Notes: generated by a model not told the origin, from the letters alone. Positions 11,516 through 24,230 are shown, numbered from the stretch's first letter. The stretch is 64,000 nt of DNA from Diospyros lotus (GCF_014633365.1 NC_068349.1:11582753-11646752); one strand, 5' to 3'. Translations and numbers: made by a program.

Positions 11516-14500
11516 TTCCGAATAAAGATTTGGTTGCAGATATTTCATTCAATCATTGCAAAAGGTAGATATGTGGTCCTTAACTTGGGGCTGTCTGTTA
11601 CAAGGTAGATTATGACCTGTGACCTTATATGCCCATCCAGATTCATTGAAGCTTCCAGTTGCCAGAAGCAGCTGTATCCCTGATCTTCGAAAGATGATTT
11701 GCTTGGACATTTAACCAACCAGGGCTTTCCCATCTTTGAGGATATGATTCAGGTGAAAACTTGGGTGGGTGGGTGTGGGGGTGAAAACAGGAATACTGTG
11801 ATGACAATAAGACTTGAACCGCTTTGTTTTTAACACCTCCACAACGAGTTCACATGCACAGCATGTGCTAAGCTTCAATACAGCTAGCATGGCTCTAAAG
11901 TGGCAATTGTTTTGGAGCTATGGTTTGGGCACTAGCTTTGCAGTTAGCTCATGTAAATGCAGTCCAATTTTGACACCTTTACAGAAAGTCGAATATTGGG
12001 CTGACCAAACAAAAAAAACAGTATTATTAGTGTTTTCTAGGGTGGTTTAAAGCTTATCTATTCGATTTGACATCATAGATTTAGAACATGAAAATAATCT
12101 CAAAATGAGCTGAATGTCTCATTTTATATTAGGCATTGAAAAATAAAAGAATTAAGGGTGTCTTCGGTAATGATTCTTAAAGCATTGGCTAGGAAGGTTT
12201 TATGTAATAAAGTGCTTATTAGTTGAAAGATTAATATGAAGGTGATTATTAAAGTATTGGTTAGGAAGCTTTTTAACTTCAAAGTTGGCCCTTCTATTTG
12301 AGTCTGGATTAGGTGATGAATTGTCCCAAGAGAATCTGTAATTGTTGAAGGAATTAAATGATTGAAAAACTGCTTACGGATGATGAATGTTATAGGGTCA
12401 TATTTTTATACAAAAAAAAATGTAATTTAAAGAATAATATTTTTGGATTAATTGTTTGGGCAGTTTCCCCCATGCGAGTAAAAAGGTTAATTATGAAAAT
12501 GTCATAGTTAAGCTGTTTTACTAATAGTATGAAATTTCTATTAAAGAACATCATTTATACATGGTGGGGGTTTTGGTTTGGGGTGGGGTGGGGGAGGGAT
12601 GGGAATTATTATATTGTTGTATATTAAAGCATTGATCATATGCTATATTAAATGGCAGAGTTTGGTGTGCTAAAGAGGCTGTGAATTGTAATATATTCAG
12701 GAAAAGTACAAATGGCTAAGCTTGACTTGAAAAGGGAAAGCAGTGGGAGAAAAGATAAAGATTAATATGTTAACACAGTCGGAATTGGTGAGACACAAAA
12801 TGTACTTTTAGTTAGGTGCACCCTCCATTACGCAAAGCTATATTCTGGGGACCATTTAAGTTAAAGGACAACAATAGGCTTTGACCCAGAATTGAAATTT
12901 CCACAATATAATAATATATAGTGCCCTTAAAAATGTTCATTTTTATAGTGGTTAGGACTTAGGATAGGAGCGGGTCATCGGTGGGTGGGTGGGTGGGTAC
13001 GATAAGATATGTTGAAGAAGGCAGACATCCTGGACTCTTCTTCCTTCAATCATTACTCTCTCTCTCTCTCTCCATATATATAAATTTATAAAAAATTGGA
13101 GAAAAAGCATGGTTGGTTGTTTCGATTAGGGTTTTGGTGATGGTGATGGTGACCCATAGCCAATTATGATGAATTGTGTTCATTCGTGTATCAACAAGAA
13201 TCAGGTACGAAATATAGTAAGAGGCTAATCCATGACCACCCGTTGTTGTTAAAAGGATTCAAATTAAGAAGAATCTGTTGTATTGATTATCTCACCCTCA
13301 ACAAATTCATCTACTTTTGCTTTTTGTTTGTTTTTACTCGCCAAAATGGGTTCTTTCACTTTCTCAAATCAAAAGTAATTTTGAGAAAGAAACGATATGC
13401 TTCCAGCTAACGATTTGACATAAATTTCTTAAATTAATTTAATCCACATGTTAATGTCATCTTGGGTGGGTGGGTGGGCCCAGTCCATATTTTACCCTCA
13501 AATCTGGTTTTGGAGTTTGGGTTTTGCTCTTTTGTCTGTAATATATCTGTTTGGAAATATGCTTCTATTATGGGTCATATTGGATTGCATTCTTTTTTTT
13601 TTTCTTTTTTTTTTATTATTTTAGTTTGGAGTTACTTTTAATTTTGAATTACATTGTATAATAAGAGACACAATGATAGACAAATTGTAAGTAAATTTTA
13701 AATTATAAGGAGAACAATATTTATAGAAATTTGGGATGGATGGATGGATGGATAAGCATAAAGCATGAAGATTCAATCTTTCTTTACTACTATAAGGCTG
13801 TTAAACCCAACGCAGTGGGCAGTGGGGGCATGCATGTGCATGTGGCTTTGACCAACCTTGTTTAATTAATTACCAATTACCCTAAGAATAAGATTTTGCT
13901 ACTTCCCCTAATCACAATATAAAATTTATTTTACTTTCAGCGATGGAAGGAAGGCAGGTCGGTCAAAGGGCGAGTGTGTGCATCTTCAAGCATGCATCTT
14001 CAGAGACAGACCCACCCGCCCACCACCCTTCTCTTGCTCTTTCACTTTTTAGTCCGAATTGAGTTAGCAGTCTTGTAGGACTTTTTTGCCCATTGTACCC
14101 CTCCCATGGGATCATATGGGATTCACACAAGAACATTAATATTAGCGACAAGAAATGTTACCTATGGGGGTACATTGTACATACATACATTGCATCGGTC
14201 CAAAGAGTACTCTTGCTAGCTGCGGAGACCCAGCAATCCAATATGTATCTCGTCAGCAATTGATTGGATCCATCTCCCTTCGGATTGGTGCTTGCTTCTG
14301 GCTGCAGTAAAAGATATTCCGTATAATTAATGAGCTCATCACCAGCTACCGTCAACTCATGTCAGCAAATTAAGTCGTAAAAATTTTCTTCTTCCCGGCA
14401 TGTAATGTAATAAATAATTGAATTTGGCATGGTTGACTTGTACTCCCCAGTTTGATCTTGACCGGAATAAAGTTACTTGTATAAAATGAAGTATACATAA

Positions 14501-16390
14501 AGCGTTATAGAATAATGAAATCGTCAAATTACTCTTTTGATAAATGACCCAAAACACTCTCTCTCTCCTCTGTCTCTCTCTCGCCTGCCTCGCCCTCGTC
14601 GCTTGCCGACGGCCACCGCCCGCTACACCTCAGTTGGTTTGGATGGTCGCCGATTGCTGGAGATTGCAGTGATGAGATGGTGAGGCAGCAAGACGTAGAG
14701 GCAAGATGACAAGAGGCGACAAGGCAGTGAAGTTGCAGCGACGGGAGAAGGCTAGGCAACAACGAGGGCAAGGTGGGTGAGAAGAGAGAAAGAAGATGGT
14801 GAATAAATCGTGATATATCACGCCTATAAAGGATTCTGTGAACTTTTTCTGTACAAATAACGCGACCCCTTCAACGGCGTTGGCCTGTCATAATAGACAC
14901 TATTTGTTGCTCCTCCTATCAGCTTGGTTGCAGGCTGCCTACGTTACGGATGGCTTCACCACTACCTTTTCTTGCAATTAATCCTTTCGACCGATATGAA
15001 TATATATATCTATATATATAGTTAAGAACATTATGTGTAAAATGTTATATTGTTCGTGTCAAATAAGATAACGTTTACTCGACGTTAACAAACTCAGAAA
15101 ATGGTGTGTTTATGTGGATAAATTTTTTCAAAGAACTTTAACTGCTCTTATTCTAAATGCCTCAATTAAGAGTGTTTACGGTTTGGTTTGGTCGATTTTT
15201 AATATTTTCAGTACACCAAATCACTTGTATAGTTTTTTATCAAACCAGACCGCGCGATCTGCTTTGGTGCGCAGAAACTGTGTGATTTTTGCAGTTTGCC
15301 TAAAACATCCAAAATATTAATTTACACATTTTTGTGGTGCCTTTTCATGATTTTATAAATTGTTTTATCAACCATTTAATTCATTAACAAAAATAAATAA
15401 AAAATTATATATAAATAGATTATGAAATAATCTTTTTTGGTTATGATCTGTTTTTCTAGTTTGAGATGTATTTTGATTCATGTATATAAACAAGATAAAT
15501 TAAAATAAATTATTTTATAATTTTTTATTATTTTATTATATTCAGACTGCTCGATTTTAAATCGAATCAAGAAATCTTCAAAATTGCAAAATGTGCGATT
15601 TGAGTGATAAATTATTTTATAATTTTATTATTATTATATTATGGTTGAGCGATTTGATTTTAAATCGAATTAAGAAATCTTCGAAACCCCACCCCCACCA
15701 TATTCTCTCTCAGACAATCGCACGGTACGATGCGATGCAATCCAATCCACGGCTTCCCGGTTTTTTCTAAAGCTTCTGAGGGGGGGAGTGTCTCTGTTCA
15801 CAACTTTTGCTATTTTTGGTGGCTGTCCTGTCCTCCCTCCTAAACCTATATAGACATTATTATTATTATTATTCATTATTTAAGCATACTTAGTAATTAT
15901 GGGCTATCATCACTTATTAATGTCAATTGTACTTTTTATGTAATATTTATTTAAATTTCAGTCTGTGTTAATAATAATTTATAAATCAAACAAGTTCAAA
16001 AAGAGATTAGCAGACTAATCAATACTCGGGAGAAAATATTGATTGTACATAGTTTTTTTTTTTTTTTATATTTATCTAAAAAAAAAAAAGAAGAGAAAAA
16101 CTAAGTATAATTTTTAAAAAGAGCGAGGGATGCACGCTATAAAGTAGCAAAATTGAGAGGCAAGAGTGTAATTTGAACGTCCAGGCCCTTCCCTCTTCCC
16201 CCCCCGCCCGCCCGCACCAGATGAGCCCTGCCAAGCGGCAACATCACAGTAATCCGACCAGAACCTTCGTCCTCTCTTACTCTTCTTCTGTTCTTCTCCC
16301 CTCTTCTCTTCTTTAAAACCCACATTAACCTCTGGCCATCAACTTCAATCTCTCTCTCTCTCTCTCACTCCCTCTCTCTGTACAGTCTGT
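11516..16390. other. Long intergenic region, no gene seen
   Basis: AT-rich DNA with short microsatellites (CT at 13057-13072; ggtgggtg and ggatggat runs near 12980, 13460 and 13735; ATT near 15857). The section 15170-15730 contains cggtttggtttggtcg and tcaaaccagaccgcgcgat, words typical of a common plant non-autonomous repeat also present at 29240-29905. The GC-rich piece 14540-14780 has only low-complexity frames. The protease promoter lies at the right end: a weak TATA-like tttaaaac near 16311 and CT-rich 5' UTR repeats at 16350-16379. Confidence 0.5.
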
Positions 16391-16402
16391 AACGTTATAC
16401 CC

Positions 16403-17902
16403 ATGGCTTCCCCTGTTTTCTTCATCATCTTTTCAATCTTCCTAGCACAAGTTTCCATTTCCAGCTCCGAAATTTTGCTCCTCCGTCTGACCCACTCCCT
16501 CTCCACCGCCCAATTCAACAACACCCACCACCTCCTCAAATCCACCACTTCACGCTCCGCCGCCCGCCACCGCCACCACCACCACCGCCAAGGCCAGCGC
16601 CGCCAAGTTTCTCTCCCGCTGTCCCCAGGTAGCGACTATACTTTATCATTCTCGCTCGGCTCCGACTCGCCCCAGACAATCTCTCTCTACATGGACACCG
16701 GCAGCGACCTTGTCTGGTTCCCCTGCCACCCATTCGAATGCATTCTCTGCGACGGCGAATACAACCCCGCCACCGTCGCCAACCCTTCTCCTCTCAACCT
16801 CTCCGCCTCCGCCGCTCCGGTCACGTGCAAGTCCCGTGCCTGCTCCGCCGCCCACTCCGCCCTCTCCTCCTCGGACCTCTGCGCCGCCGCCCGCTGCCCC
16901 CTCGAATCAATCGAAACCTCGGACTGTGCCTCTTTCTCTTGCCCGCCGTTTTACTACGCCTACGGCGATGGCAGCTTGGTCGCGCGGCTCTATAGCGACA
17001 GCTTGTCGATACCTATGTCGTCTCCGTCGCTAATTCTCAATAACTTCACCTTCGGCTGCGCCAACACCGCCCTCGGCGAGCCCATCGGTGTCGCCGGCTT
17101 CGGCCGGGGAATTCTATCGCTGCCGGCGCAGCTTGCGAGCTTCTCTCCTCACCTCGGAAACCAGTTCTCTTACTGCTTGGTCTCTCACTCGTTCGACGCC
17201 AGTCGAGTTCGCCGCCCGAGTCCACTCATTCTGGGTCGCCGCTCTCTCGACAAAGAGAAGGGCAGCCATTTGCCCGATGGTGAGTCCGAGTTTGTCTACA
17301 CTCCAATGCTTGACAACCCGAAACACCCTTACTTCTATAGCGTGGGGCTGGAGGCCGTGTCCGTCGGGAACCGTAGGATTCCTGCGCCGGAGAGTCTGAG
17401 GAAAATCGACAGAGATGGCAACGGCGGAATAGTGGTGGATTCCGGGACGACTTTCACCGTCCTGCCTGCGGAACTGTACGACTCGGTGGTGGGCGAGTTC
17501 ACTCGGCGAATGGGGCGGGCTCGCAAGCGGGCGAGTGTAGTCGAGGAGAAAACGGGACTCAGTCCGTGCTACTACTTGGGAGAGTCAGCGGGTGAGGTGG
17601 CGAGGGTACCGGCAGTTGTCTTACATTTCGGGGGAAATTCCAGTGTGGCGCTGCCCAGGAAGAACTACTTGTACGAATTTTTGGAGGGTGGAGATGATGA
17701 TGGGAAGGGAAAGGGGAAGAGGAAGGTAGGGTGCGTGATGGTGATGAGCGGGGGTGATTTGGAGGAGGGTGGGCCCGCGGGCACACTGGGGAACTACCAG
17801 CAGCAGGGTTTCGAGGTGGTTTATGACTTGGAGGAGCGCAGGGTTGGGTTTGCGAGGCGCAAGTGTGCGTCTTTGTGGGATACGCTCAACAAAAGAAGCT
17901 AA
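16403..17902 (+). CDS. Pepsin-type (A1) aspartyl protease, At4g16563-like
   Basis: A single uninterrupted frame of 499 residues. The start is in a plant-like context (acccATGGCT) just after a CT-rich leader. Residues 1-22 form a hydrophobic signal peptide, predicting secretion or vacuolar entry. A His/Arg-rich propeptide-like stretch follows (about 54-68). The mature domain has the first catalytic motif DTGSD at 98-102, the flap YGDGS at 187-191, and the second catalytic motif DSGTT at 346-350. Many cysteines (CHPFEC, CPLESI, CASFSC) fit the plant nepenthesin-like insertion that makes extra disulfides. The C-terminal GNYQQQGFEVVYDLEERRVGFA (463-484) is typical of the family. Length and the lack of introns match the Arabidopsis probable aspartyl protease At4g16563. 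The coding region is strikingly GC-rich compared with its AT-rich flanks. Substrate unknown. Confidence 0.93.
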   Translation: MASPVFFIIFSIFLAQVSISSSEILLLRLTHSLSTAQFNNTHHLLKSTTSRSAARHRHHHHRQGQRRQVSLPLSPGSDYTLSFSLGSDSPQTISLYMDTGSDLVWFPCHPFECILCDGEYNPATVANPSPLNLSASAAPVTCKSRACSAAHSALSSSDLCAAARCPLESIETSDCASFSCPPFYYAYGDGSLVARLYSDSLSIPMSSPSLILNNFTFGCANTALGEPIGVAGFGRGILSLPAQLASFSPHLGNQFSYCLVSHSFDASRVRRPSPLILGRRSLDKEKGSHLPDGESEFVYTPMLDNPKHPYFYSVGLEAVSVGNRRIPAPESLRKIDRDGNGGIVVDSGTTFTVLPAELYDSVVGEFTRRMGRARKRASVVEEKTGLSPCYYLGESAGEVARVPAVVLHFGGNSSVALPRKNYLYEFLEGGDDDGKGKGKRKVGCVMVMSGGDLEEGGPAGTLGNYQQQGFEVVYDLEERRVGFARRKCASLWDTLNKRS

Positions 17903-18224
17903 CTTGGCCTCCACCTCGAGGAGTGAGCTTAGTTCAATTTTTTGCTTCTCGCAATCCACTTACTAATGTACATTTGAGTGTGGATGGCACAAATAAGTGA
18001 GTGTGAGATTGGGGGAAGCAAAAAAGTTGGAGTACATTATTATTAACATGGGAAAATATATTGTAAAAATCTCTAAATGGATATAAGATTTTTTTACTTT
18101 TGTTTGTGTTAAGGTAATTACCAGTGTGAGATGATATTAATCATGATAACAGCCCAAAAAACTGATTATTTTATTATTATTTTATTTTATTTAATAATAT
18201 ATTTAGTCTAACAAATCATAGACT
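17903..18224. other. 3' flank of the protease gene
   Basis: Short untranslated region turning sharply AT-rich after about 18040. No other gene or structure recognised. Confidence 0.5.
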
Positions 18225-18535
18225 CAATCAATAGAGTGGAATTTTGTTTATCATCAGGGTAAAAAAAATCATTTTGTGCCTTCCTCTCTATTTACCCTAT
18301 TTCTCTCTCTTCTTTCTCCTCTTCCTCTCGTCGTCTCGCTGTTAGACATCTTGCCTTGCTATTTCTTTCTATTGCTCATTGCTTCGCCTTGCCACGTTGA
18401 TACAGCAGGTCAGCGAGGCGAGATAGCAAGCAAGGACGATTGGTGATGAAAAGAAAGAGAGAGAAATGAAATGGGTAGAGAAAGAGATGCTAAATAACTT
18501 TTTTATCTTAAGGTAAATAAAATTGCACTCCAATC
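18225..18535. mobile_element. MITE-like element 1
   Basis: The left end (gagtggaattttgtttatc) and the reverse complement of the right end (gagtgcaattttatttacc) match over roughly 40 bases with several mismatches, so they form imperfect terminal inverted repeats. The interior is a CT/GA-rich core with no coding capacity. Confidence 0.5.
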
Positions 18536-18718
18536 AACTGTGGGTGATGAATTTAGCAAATAGCTAGAATTGCAATAACATACAAATCAAATTGTATTTG
18601 ACCAATCCAATTTTCGAACCATGTGGGGGTTGGATTTCCTATTTGTTTGGAATTAGAAGGCCGTTTTGTTGACTCATCATTATTCATTAAGAGAATGTTA
18701 TTTTGTTTGAGAAGTTTA

Positions 18719-19082
18719 CTAATTGATTGATAAAATTTGATCAAAATAATAAAAATGTCCCTCGGTCATTTATAAAATTGTTTCGTTTTTCCTTTCATGG
18801 TCGTTTTATCTTTCTCTCTTTTTCATGGTTGTTTCTAGCGATCTCTTTCAACTCGTCGTCTTCATCTCACCACCTCGTCTCACATAGATTGTTATTGCAT
18901 CTTTTCTATTCACAATTAGTGCAAGGCGACGCGATAAGACCAAGAGAATTGTTGGAGATGAACATGGGAAGGAGATAGAAAGAAAAGAGAAAAAGGCCAT
19001 GAAAAAAAAAAAAATAATAATTTTACAAATAAGTGAAAAATATTTTTATCATTTTAATTAAATTTTTATCAACCAATTGGTC
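18719..19082. mobile_element. MITE-like element 2
   Basis: The left end (aattgattgataaaatttg) and the reverse complement of the right end (aattggttgataaaaattt) form inverted repeats of about 38 bases with few mismatches. The element is about 360 bp with a GC-richer core. The frame inside it (18727-18978) is not protein-like. Element architecture resembles MITE-like element 1, 180 bp away. Confidence 0.6.
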
Positions 19083-19611
19083 AGTCTCACCAACCCTATA
19101 GAACATAATCATTCATTATGCTTCAAGTTAATGTGAGATGAAAATGATATATTGCCAAACAATAAATATATTAGTTTTCCTCTCCTATCACTAGTATAGT
19201 GATCCAATTTAATGATTTGAAATTACTTTTATTTTTCTAATTACAAAATATTAAGTGGTTAAAATAAAGGCATTTTAATGCCTCAAATTATGCTTCGGTG
19301 AATGAATAGTATTTTTTATTATATAAAAAGTCTTTAACTTTTGATTCATTTTCATTTTTCTTTTCTTTTTTTGTAAATATGTTTATTGTGGGATCGTATT
19401 ATATTATAATAAATTTGTTAAACTTATAATTAATTTTGTGATTTTTAAGTTTTAAGTGGTGATTCTGATTTTGACGTTGTGGGGGCGTGACTGCACGAAT
19501 TTTAGATAAAAAGGTGTAAAGCGAAAAGGGAACATAGTCAGGGACCGGATATGCAATTAATGGCGAATTTTACACAGGTGGCAGAAAGAACAAGTCCGCC
19601 GCCAGGATTTC

Positions 19612-19619
19612 TGACGTCA
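19612..19619. promoter_or_regulatory. Palindromic TGACGTCA (bZIP/TGA-type site), copy 1
   Basis: A perfect 8-bp CRE-like palindrome, a known binding sequence for plant bZIP/TGA factors. No gene is identified next to it, so a regulatory role is only possible. Confidence 0.3.
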
Positions 19620-20260
19620 TGGTGTTCTCGATTTACTTACGAGGACCCAACCAGCTGTCTGCAAATCCAGACCTACCTTCCTGTGCTTCTTTCCCTTACA
19701 TATATAAGTTTAAATATTTTAATGTTCATTATTTTTCTTTTTAATAATAAATATATTTATTATATATTATTTTTTAATCTCCAAATAATTTTATTATTTT
19801 ATAATAATAGGCGTATGGTATTTTAAATGAGATTCAATAAATACATCTTACTTGAAAAAAATATATATATTTGTTGTTGTTTAACTATTACTTTTATTAT
19901 TATGCACATACATTTTAAAAAATAAAATATTATAAATAAAGATTTATTGGGTATATTAATTTATCCTTATAATATAATTTTATTTTTTAAAATAAAATTT
20001 TAAACAAAATAAGATTTAGTGTAAAGATAAGTAAAGTGTTGATAAATTAATTAAAACTAAAAGTTATGAGATCAAATTTTATTAATAGAAGTTTCATAAA
20101 TATAAAATATGCAAATATTAAAATAATAACTTAAATTTAAAAATATAATAAATTAAATAAAATTTAAAAGAGACACCCTTTAATTTGGTGATTGAATTGG
20201 AAGCGTTGGAAAGGTGGCGAAAAAGACAAGGACGCCGCCAGGCTGGGGCCTGGGGGAGGT

Positions 20261-20268
20261 TGACGTCA
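20261..20268. promoter_or_regulatory. Palindromic TGACGTCA (bZIP/TGA-type site), copy 2
   Basis: Same palindrome as at 19612, embedded in a diverged copy of the surrounding sequence (gccgccagg upstream, gagtcctcgg or cgaggacc downstream). The pairing suggests duplication of a segment carrying the site. Confidence 0.3.
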
Positions 20269-22572
20269 GATGAGTCCTCGGTTTAATAAGTAAAATGAAG
20301 CCAAGTAAAGGTTTGCCTGGTAAGAGCTAGCTGTCTGCCAATACCGGAAACGCGTGGTCGCTTCCTTCTAGATACTTCTGCGTGTTTACGTGGTGCCCGC
20401 ACGAGTGGCCGCTGGGGCCCCCACCTTACCCTCAATTTAAATTTTACAGAATGTCGATGGGGCATTTGGCAGACCCATTACATACATTAATTAATGGGGG
20501 CTCATCCGATATGTGACGCGCAAGGGGCTAAGCGTATATGGCATGGGGCCGGCCCGGGGGGAGGGGATCTGATTGCAGAAGAAACATTGCACTTTTGGCA
20601 CTGGACAGCAGAGAATGTGGGTGGGGATGGGGATGGGGGAGGATTTGTGTGTGTCGTTGGCATGTTGTGTACTATATAGCCAGCCAGTCTCATGGAGTTT
20701 GAATTTCAAATTTGCAATTGATACAAGAAGTTGAAGCCAAAAGGGAAGGCAGACATGCCCGTTTGTTTCCTTTGCCCACTTCTTCTGTTCCACATTGTTT
20801 TGTTTTTCTATAAATATAGTTTTTACTGGCACTTCCGACGGATGGCTGCAAATGTGACCAAGTGGTTGGAACCTTAGAAATGCAAGCAAAAGTATTTTAG
20901 TATGGAAAAGTGCTAGCAATACCAATACAATACCCGCTTATTAAACATTTCTTTTGCTTTTGTTCACTATTTTCCTTTCCTTGGGGAATAAGAGGAAGAG
21001 AGGTAAGAACTAAGTGTTTAAGAGAGTCTGGTTAGGATTACTCTTTCTTAAATCAACAAGATAATATATATATATTTTTTTCAAAATATTTTATAAGCAA
21101 AAATAATAAAAAAGGGCAGCTCAACCAAAGCACCCTTCGTTTCCCAAGGATCAGATTGGTGGCGTGATCTGTAATTTAGGATAGATGATCAAGGCTTTGA
21201 TCATGGATTCATCACGTGATTAAGGTAATTAATTACGGGTACGTTAATTAAGTAAATCAATATGCTACTGAGCCGCTTGTTGTAGAAAATTCGATTTTGA
21301 TGTGCAAACTAACAATAAATGAAAATGCAGAAATATTAAAAAAAATGAGATTTGAATATAGAACAAAGAACATAAAATCAGATTGAATTGAGGTATATCG
21401 AAGCAAATTTTCTTAAAACAGATTATGTCCTGTACAATTGTATTAATAAAATTTATAAACGTGTGTTTTCTAATATATAATATTTTTCTAATAATTAATA
21501 CAACATAATACTAATCTTGTCCAGCGAAACTAAACTTGATCTTTTATATGAAAAAATGTTATTGATATTTTATATAAGTTATTATATGAAAAAATGTTAC
21601 CGTACCTAATAAGTTATTGATATTTTATATAAGTATATTATATAATAAAAAATGATTTATAATAGAAAAGGATAATATACAATAATATAGTGAAAATACC
21701 ATTTGTGTTATAAAAAACGGTGATATACCATGCATTATACAAGATATTATTTATATTTATATAAAATATTAATCATGTTACATATATCGATAAGATGTAT
21801 AAGCCCGATAATCGAATCAGACTTCATCATCAATCATCGAATTTCATTAATCATGAAGCCTGATCGAGTTTTATCATGGGATAAAACTCGAGCTTTATCC
21901 AGAGGTGGCAACGAAAAATTAAGTGAGTGCATTTTTTAATTTTGACGCATTCGATCACTCTTGATAATTCAATTATTTGTATAAATAATATTTTTTAATT
22001 ATCAACGCATGGAATGAATGTGATTGACACCCGACGGGAGACAAACATCATTAATTCTTTTTAGGTTAATATATAATTAAAGGTAATTTTCACTGTAATT
22101 AATTGATGTTATTTGTGCAAAAACTTATACTAAATTGTTTATATATATAACTCATTCTCAATTGGAGATTTTTTTAGGGAAGAAGAACCCTACATTAGGC
22201 ATTGATCAAGAAGAGTTGACTCAAAATCAAAGAATCACTTTGGTCTTTGATCGAAATTCCTTTTAAGATAAAATTATATCTCTAAAAAAATACTTCAAAT
22301 ATAAAGAGTATTCAAATTTCATTCTGGACTAAGAGATCAAACAAAAAAATTCTATGCAGTCCAAGACCAAAAAAGTTTTGCTCTGGTTTTCACTGTCTTA
22401 TCTTTGGGAACAAGCCGCAACCATTTTAAAGCAAGTAAGGAGATTTTGATGCTTGATATATTTGAAGAGGGCATTTGTTAAAATGAGTAAGATATGAAAC
22501 ATTAAAAATATGTTTGAAATGTTTTTCGGACCAAGATATTGAATGGTCAATATAAGATTATGAAGCATTTCA

Positions 22573-22871
22573 AGATTTTTATCAGACTGTTTGTTAAATT
22601 TTTTAGAATCCACTAATAATTATATTTTTCCTTTCTGTATGCTTGTTAATGCATATGATAAACACCAAAATAAGAGTTTTTTTTACCAAAATATCCCTAT
22701 TACCAAATGTAATACCCAAAATTTTCTAAAGGGGCCCAAGTATAATTTATTTTGGGCAGTAGGTGAAATTACCAGAAGATTTGGGGTATTAGTATAAATT
22801 CTCATGATTGAAAATGACCGAATTAATTGCAGGAAATACCCTGAAGCTTAGATGGCTAAGAAAATAGGTAT
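22573..22871 (+). repeat. ~300-bp direct repeat, copy 1
   Basis: Aligns along its length with 24231-24531: both share gtttgttaatgcatatgata, accaaatgtaatacccaaa, ccctgaagcttagatg and aaataggta. The internal tgtaatacccaaaa resembles the start of some plant gypsy LTRs. Copy 1 stops abruptly at aataggta, where copia LTR sequence follows. Confidence 0.8.
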
Positions 22872-22875
22872 TACT

Positions 22876-24082
22876 GAGCCAACTTACTCATATTAATTAA
22901 GTTTTGATGATTAACAAAAAGAGAATTTTTAATATTCAAATTATAGTATTTTTATGACTAACAAAAAAGAGTATTTTTATTAAATATATTAATTATAGTA
23001 TCGAATTATTGTTGATTAATTTATAAAATATTTTCATAGCATATGTATTATCAAAAATATTATTTTTTATTAAAAATATTTTTAATATATTTTTAAGATT
23101 AATTTATTAAATATTTTTTATAACATATATTACCAAAAATATTATTTTTTATTAAAAATATTTTGGATTAATTTAACAAACTGGACACTTGCACTATGAT
23201 TTGAGCCTAGCACCTCAAACTTTTTCTTGTGTTCACATGCCAGCTAATCTACAAGTTTCGTTGTTTATATGAGTGCACATATTAAATTTAAGTTATACTT
23301 TTAAGGTTTCATGCCTCAACGGTCAGATTTTTTACCGTTGGAAAAGTATCCAAAATGCTTATAAATACCCCCCTCAAACTCATTTTCTGAGTAACCAAGT
23401 ACTTTTATTACAAATTCAAAGCACCCGAAAAATCCCGAACGCTTTCAAGCTTTCATCCAAGCGATCCAAGGTTCACAAAATATTATTATACATCAACCGA
23501 AGAGACATCAAGCAAAAGAAGAACAAAAATTTTGAGTCTATTCCGAATTTCTCTAAGATCACTAATTTATTTATTTTATTTAAATATTATTGTCTTGTAT
23601 ATTTTCATACTTAATTGCTTATTTGTGTCCGAGTGTGAAAAAATTATTTGTAAACATTTAAAGAATTGTATAGATTTTCTAGAACTATTTAGTTTCCAAG
23701 GTAAGATAAGGAGAAAAGCTTGGTGTAGTGGTTGTCTAGAATCCGTTGTAATTTAGGCGTGTATCTAGTTTCCAAAATAAACTAATGTAGAAACCATGGT
23801 GATTTTAATTTAATGGAACCCCAAGGGTGGTTAGATTTTGAGAGAGTGGATTAAGTGTGTGTGAAAATACCGAACCATTATAAATTATGTTGTATCTCAT
23901 ATTATTTATTCTTGTTATATTTTGTGGCTTACATTAATTATTAATCTTAAACATAATTTATTATATTTATTAAATATATATTCTTAAATAAAATCATTAA
24001 TCAAGAATATTTATTAAAAAGAGAAAAAAATTAATTACTCAATTTACCCCTTCTTGAGTAATCATACCTTAAGGGACTAACA
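22876..24082 (+). repeat. Copia LTR, probably a 5' LTR
   Basis: About 1.2 kb ending in ...gggactaaca and followed by an initiator-Met-tRNA primer-binding match. The left limit is uncertain; I placed it where the ~300-bp repeat copy 1 ends. No second LTR of this type was found in the window. Confidence 0.55.
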
Positions 24083-24230
24083 ATTGGTATCAGAGCAGGT
24101 TTCTAAAATAGTTAAACCCTTAGTTTATACTTCAACTTGGAAGAGATTTAGATGGCCTCATTCACCAACCAAGCTATATCTAAAGAGATCTAGATGGTCG
24201 TTGTAATCTAGATGACCAACAATTGGTATC
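24083..24230 (+). pseudogene. Copia primer-binding site and truncated gag start
   Basis: ATTGGTATCAGAGCAGG at 24083 fits a primer site for initiator Met-tRNA. Sixty bases on, ATG at 24153 begins MASFTNQAISKEI, a copia gag N-terminus, broken by a stop within 15 codons. A second, imperfect primer-like aattggtatcaag follows at about 24221, directly before copy 2 of the ~300-bp repeat. Confidence 0.65.

Larger units (their letters stand above)
19083..22572. other. AT-rich intergenic region with two related GC-rich islets
   Basis: Mostly AT-rich. Two related segments (19555-19680 and 20195-20340) each contain a gccgccagg word followed by a palindromic TGACGTCA. Between 20440 and 20700 is a GC-rich stretch with G-rich runs but no convincing coding frame. 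A perfect palindrome, tgatcaaggctttgatca, lies near 21186. No gene recognised. Confidence 0.45.

Noticed and set aside
14529..14821. Overlapping minus-strand frames of 80 and 63 codons
   Set aside because: Derived from CT/GA-rich DNA, Ser/Leu/Pro-biased, no domain.
16646..17033. Several frames of 69-107 codons antisense or out of frame within the protease gene
   Set aside because: Shadows caused by the high third-position GC of the protease coding region.
20491..20925. 144-codon minus-strand frame in the GC-rich stretch
   Set aside because: Pro/Ser/His-rich low-complexity translation with no motif or supporting splice sites.
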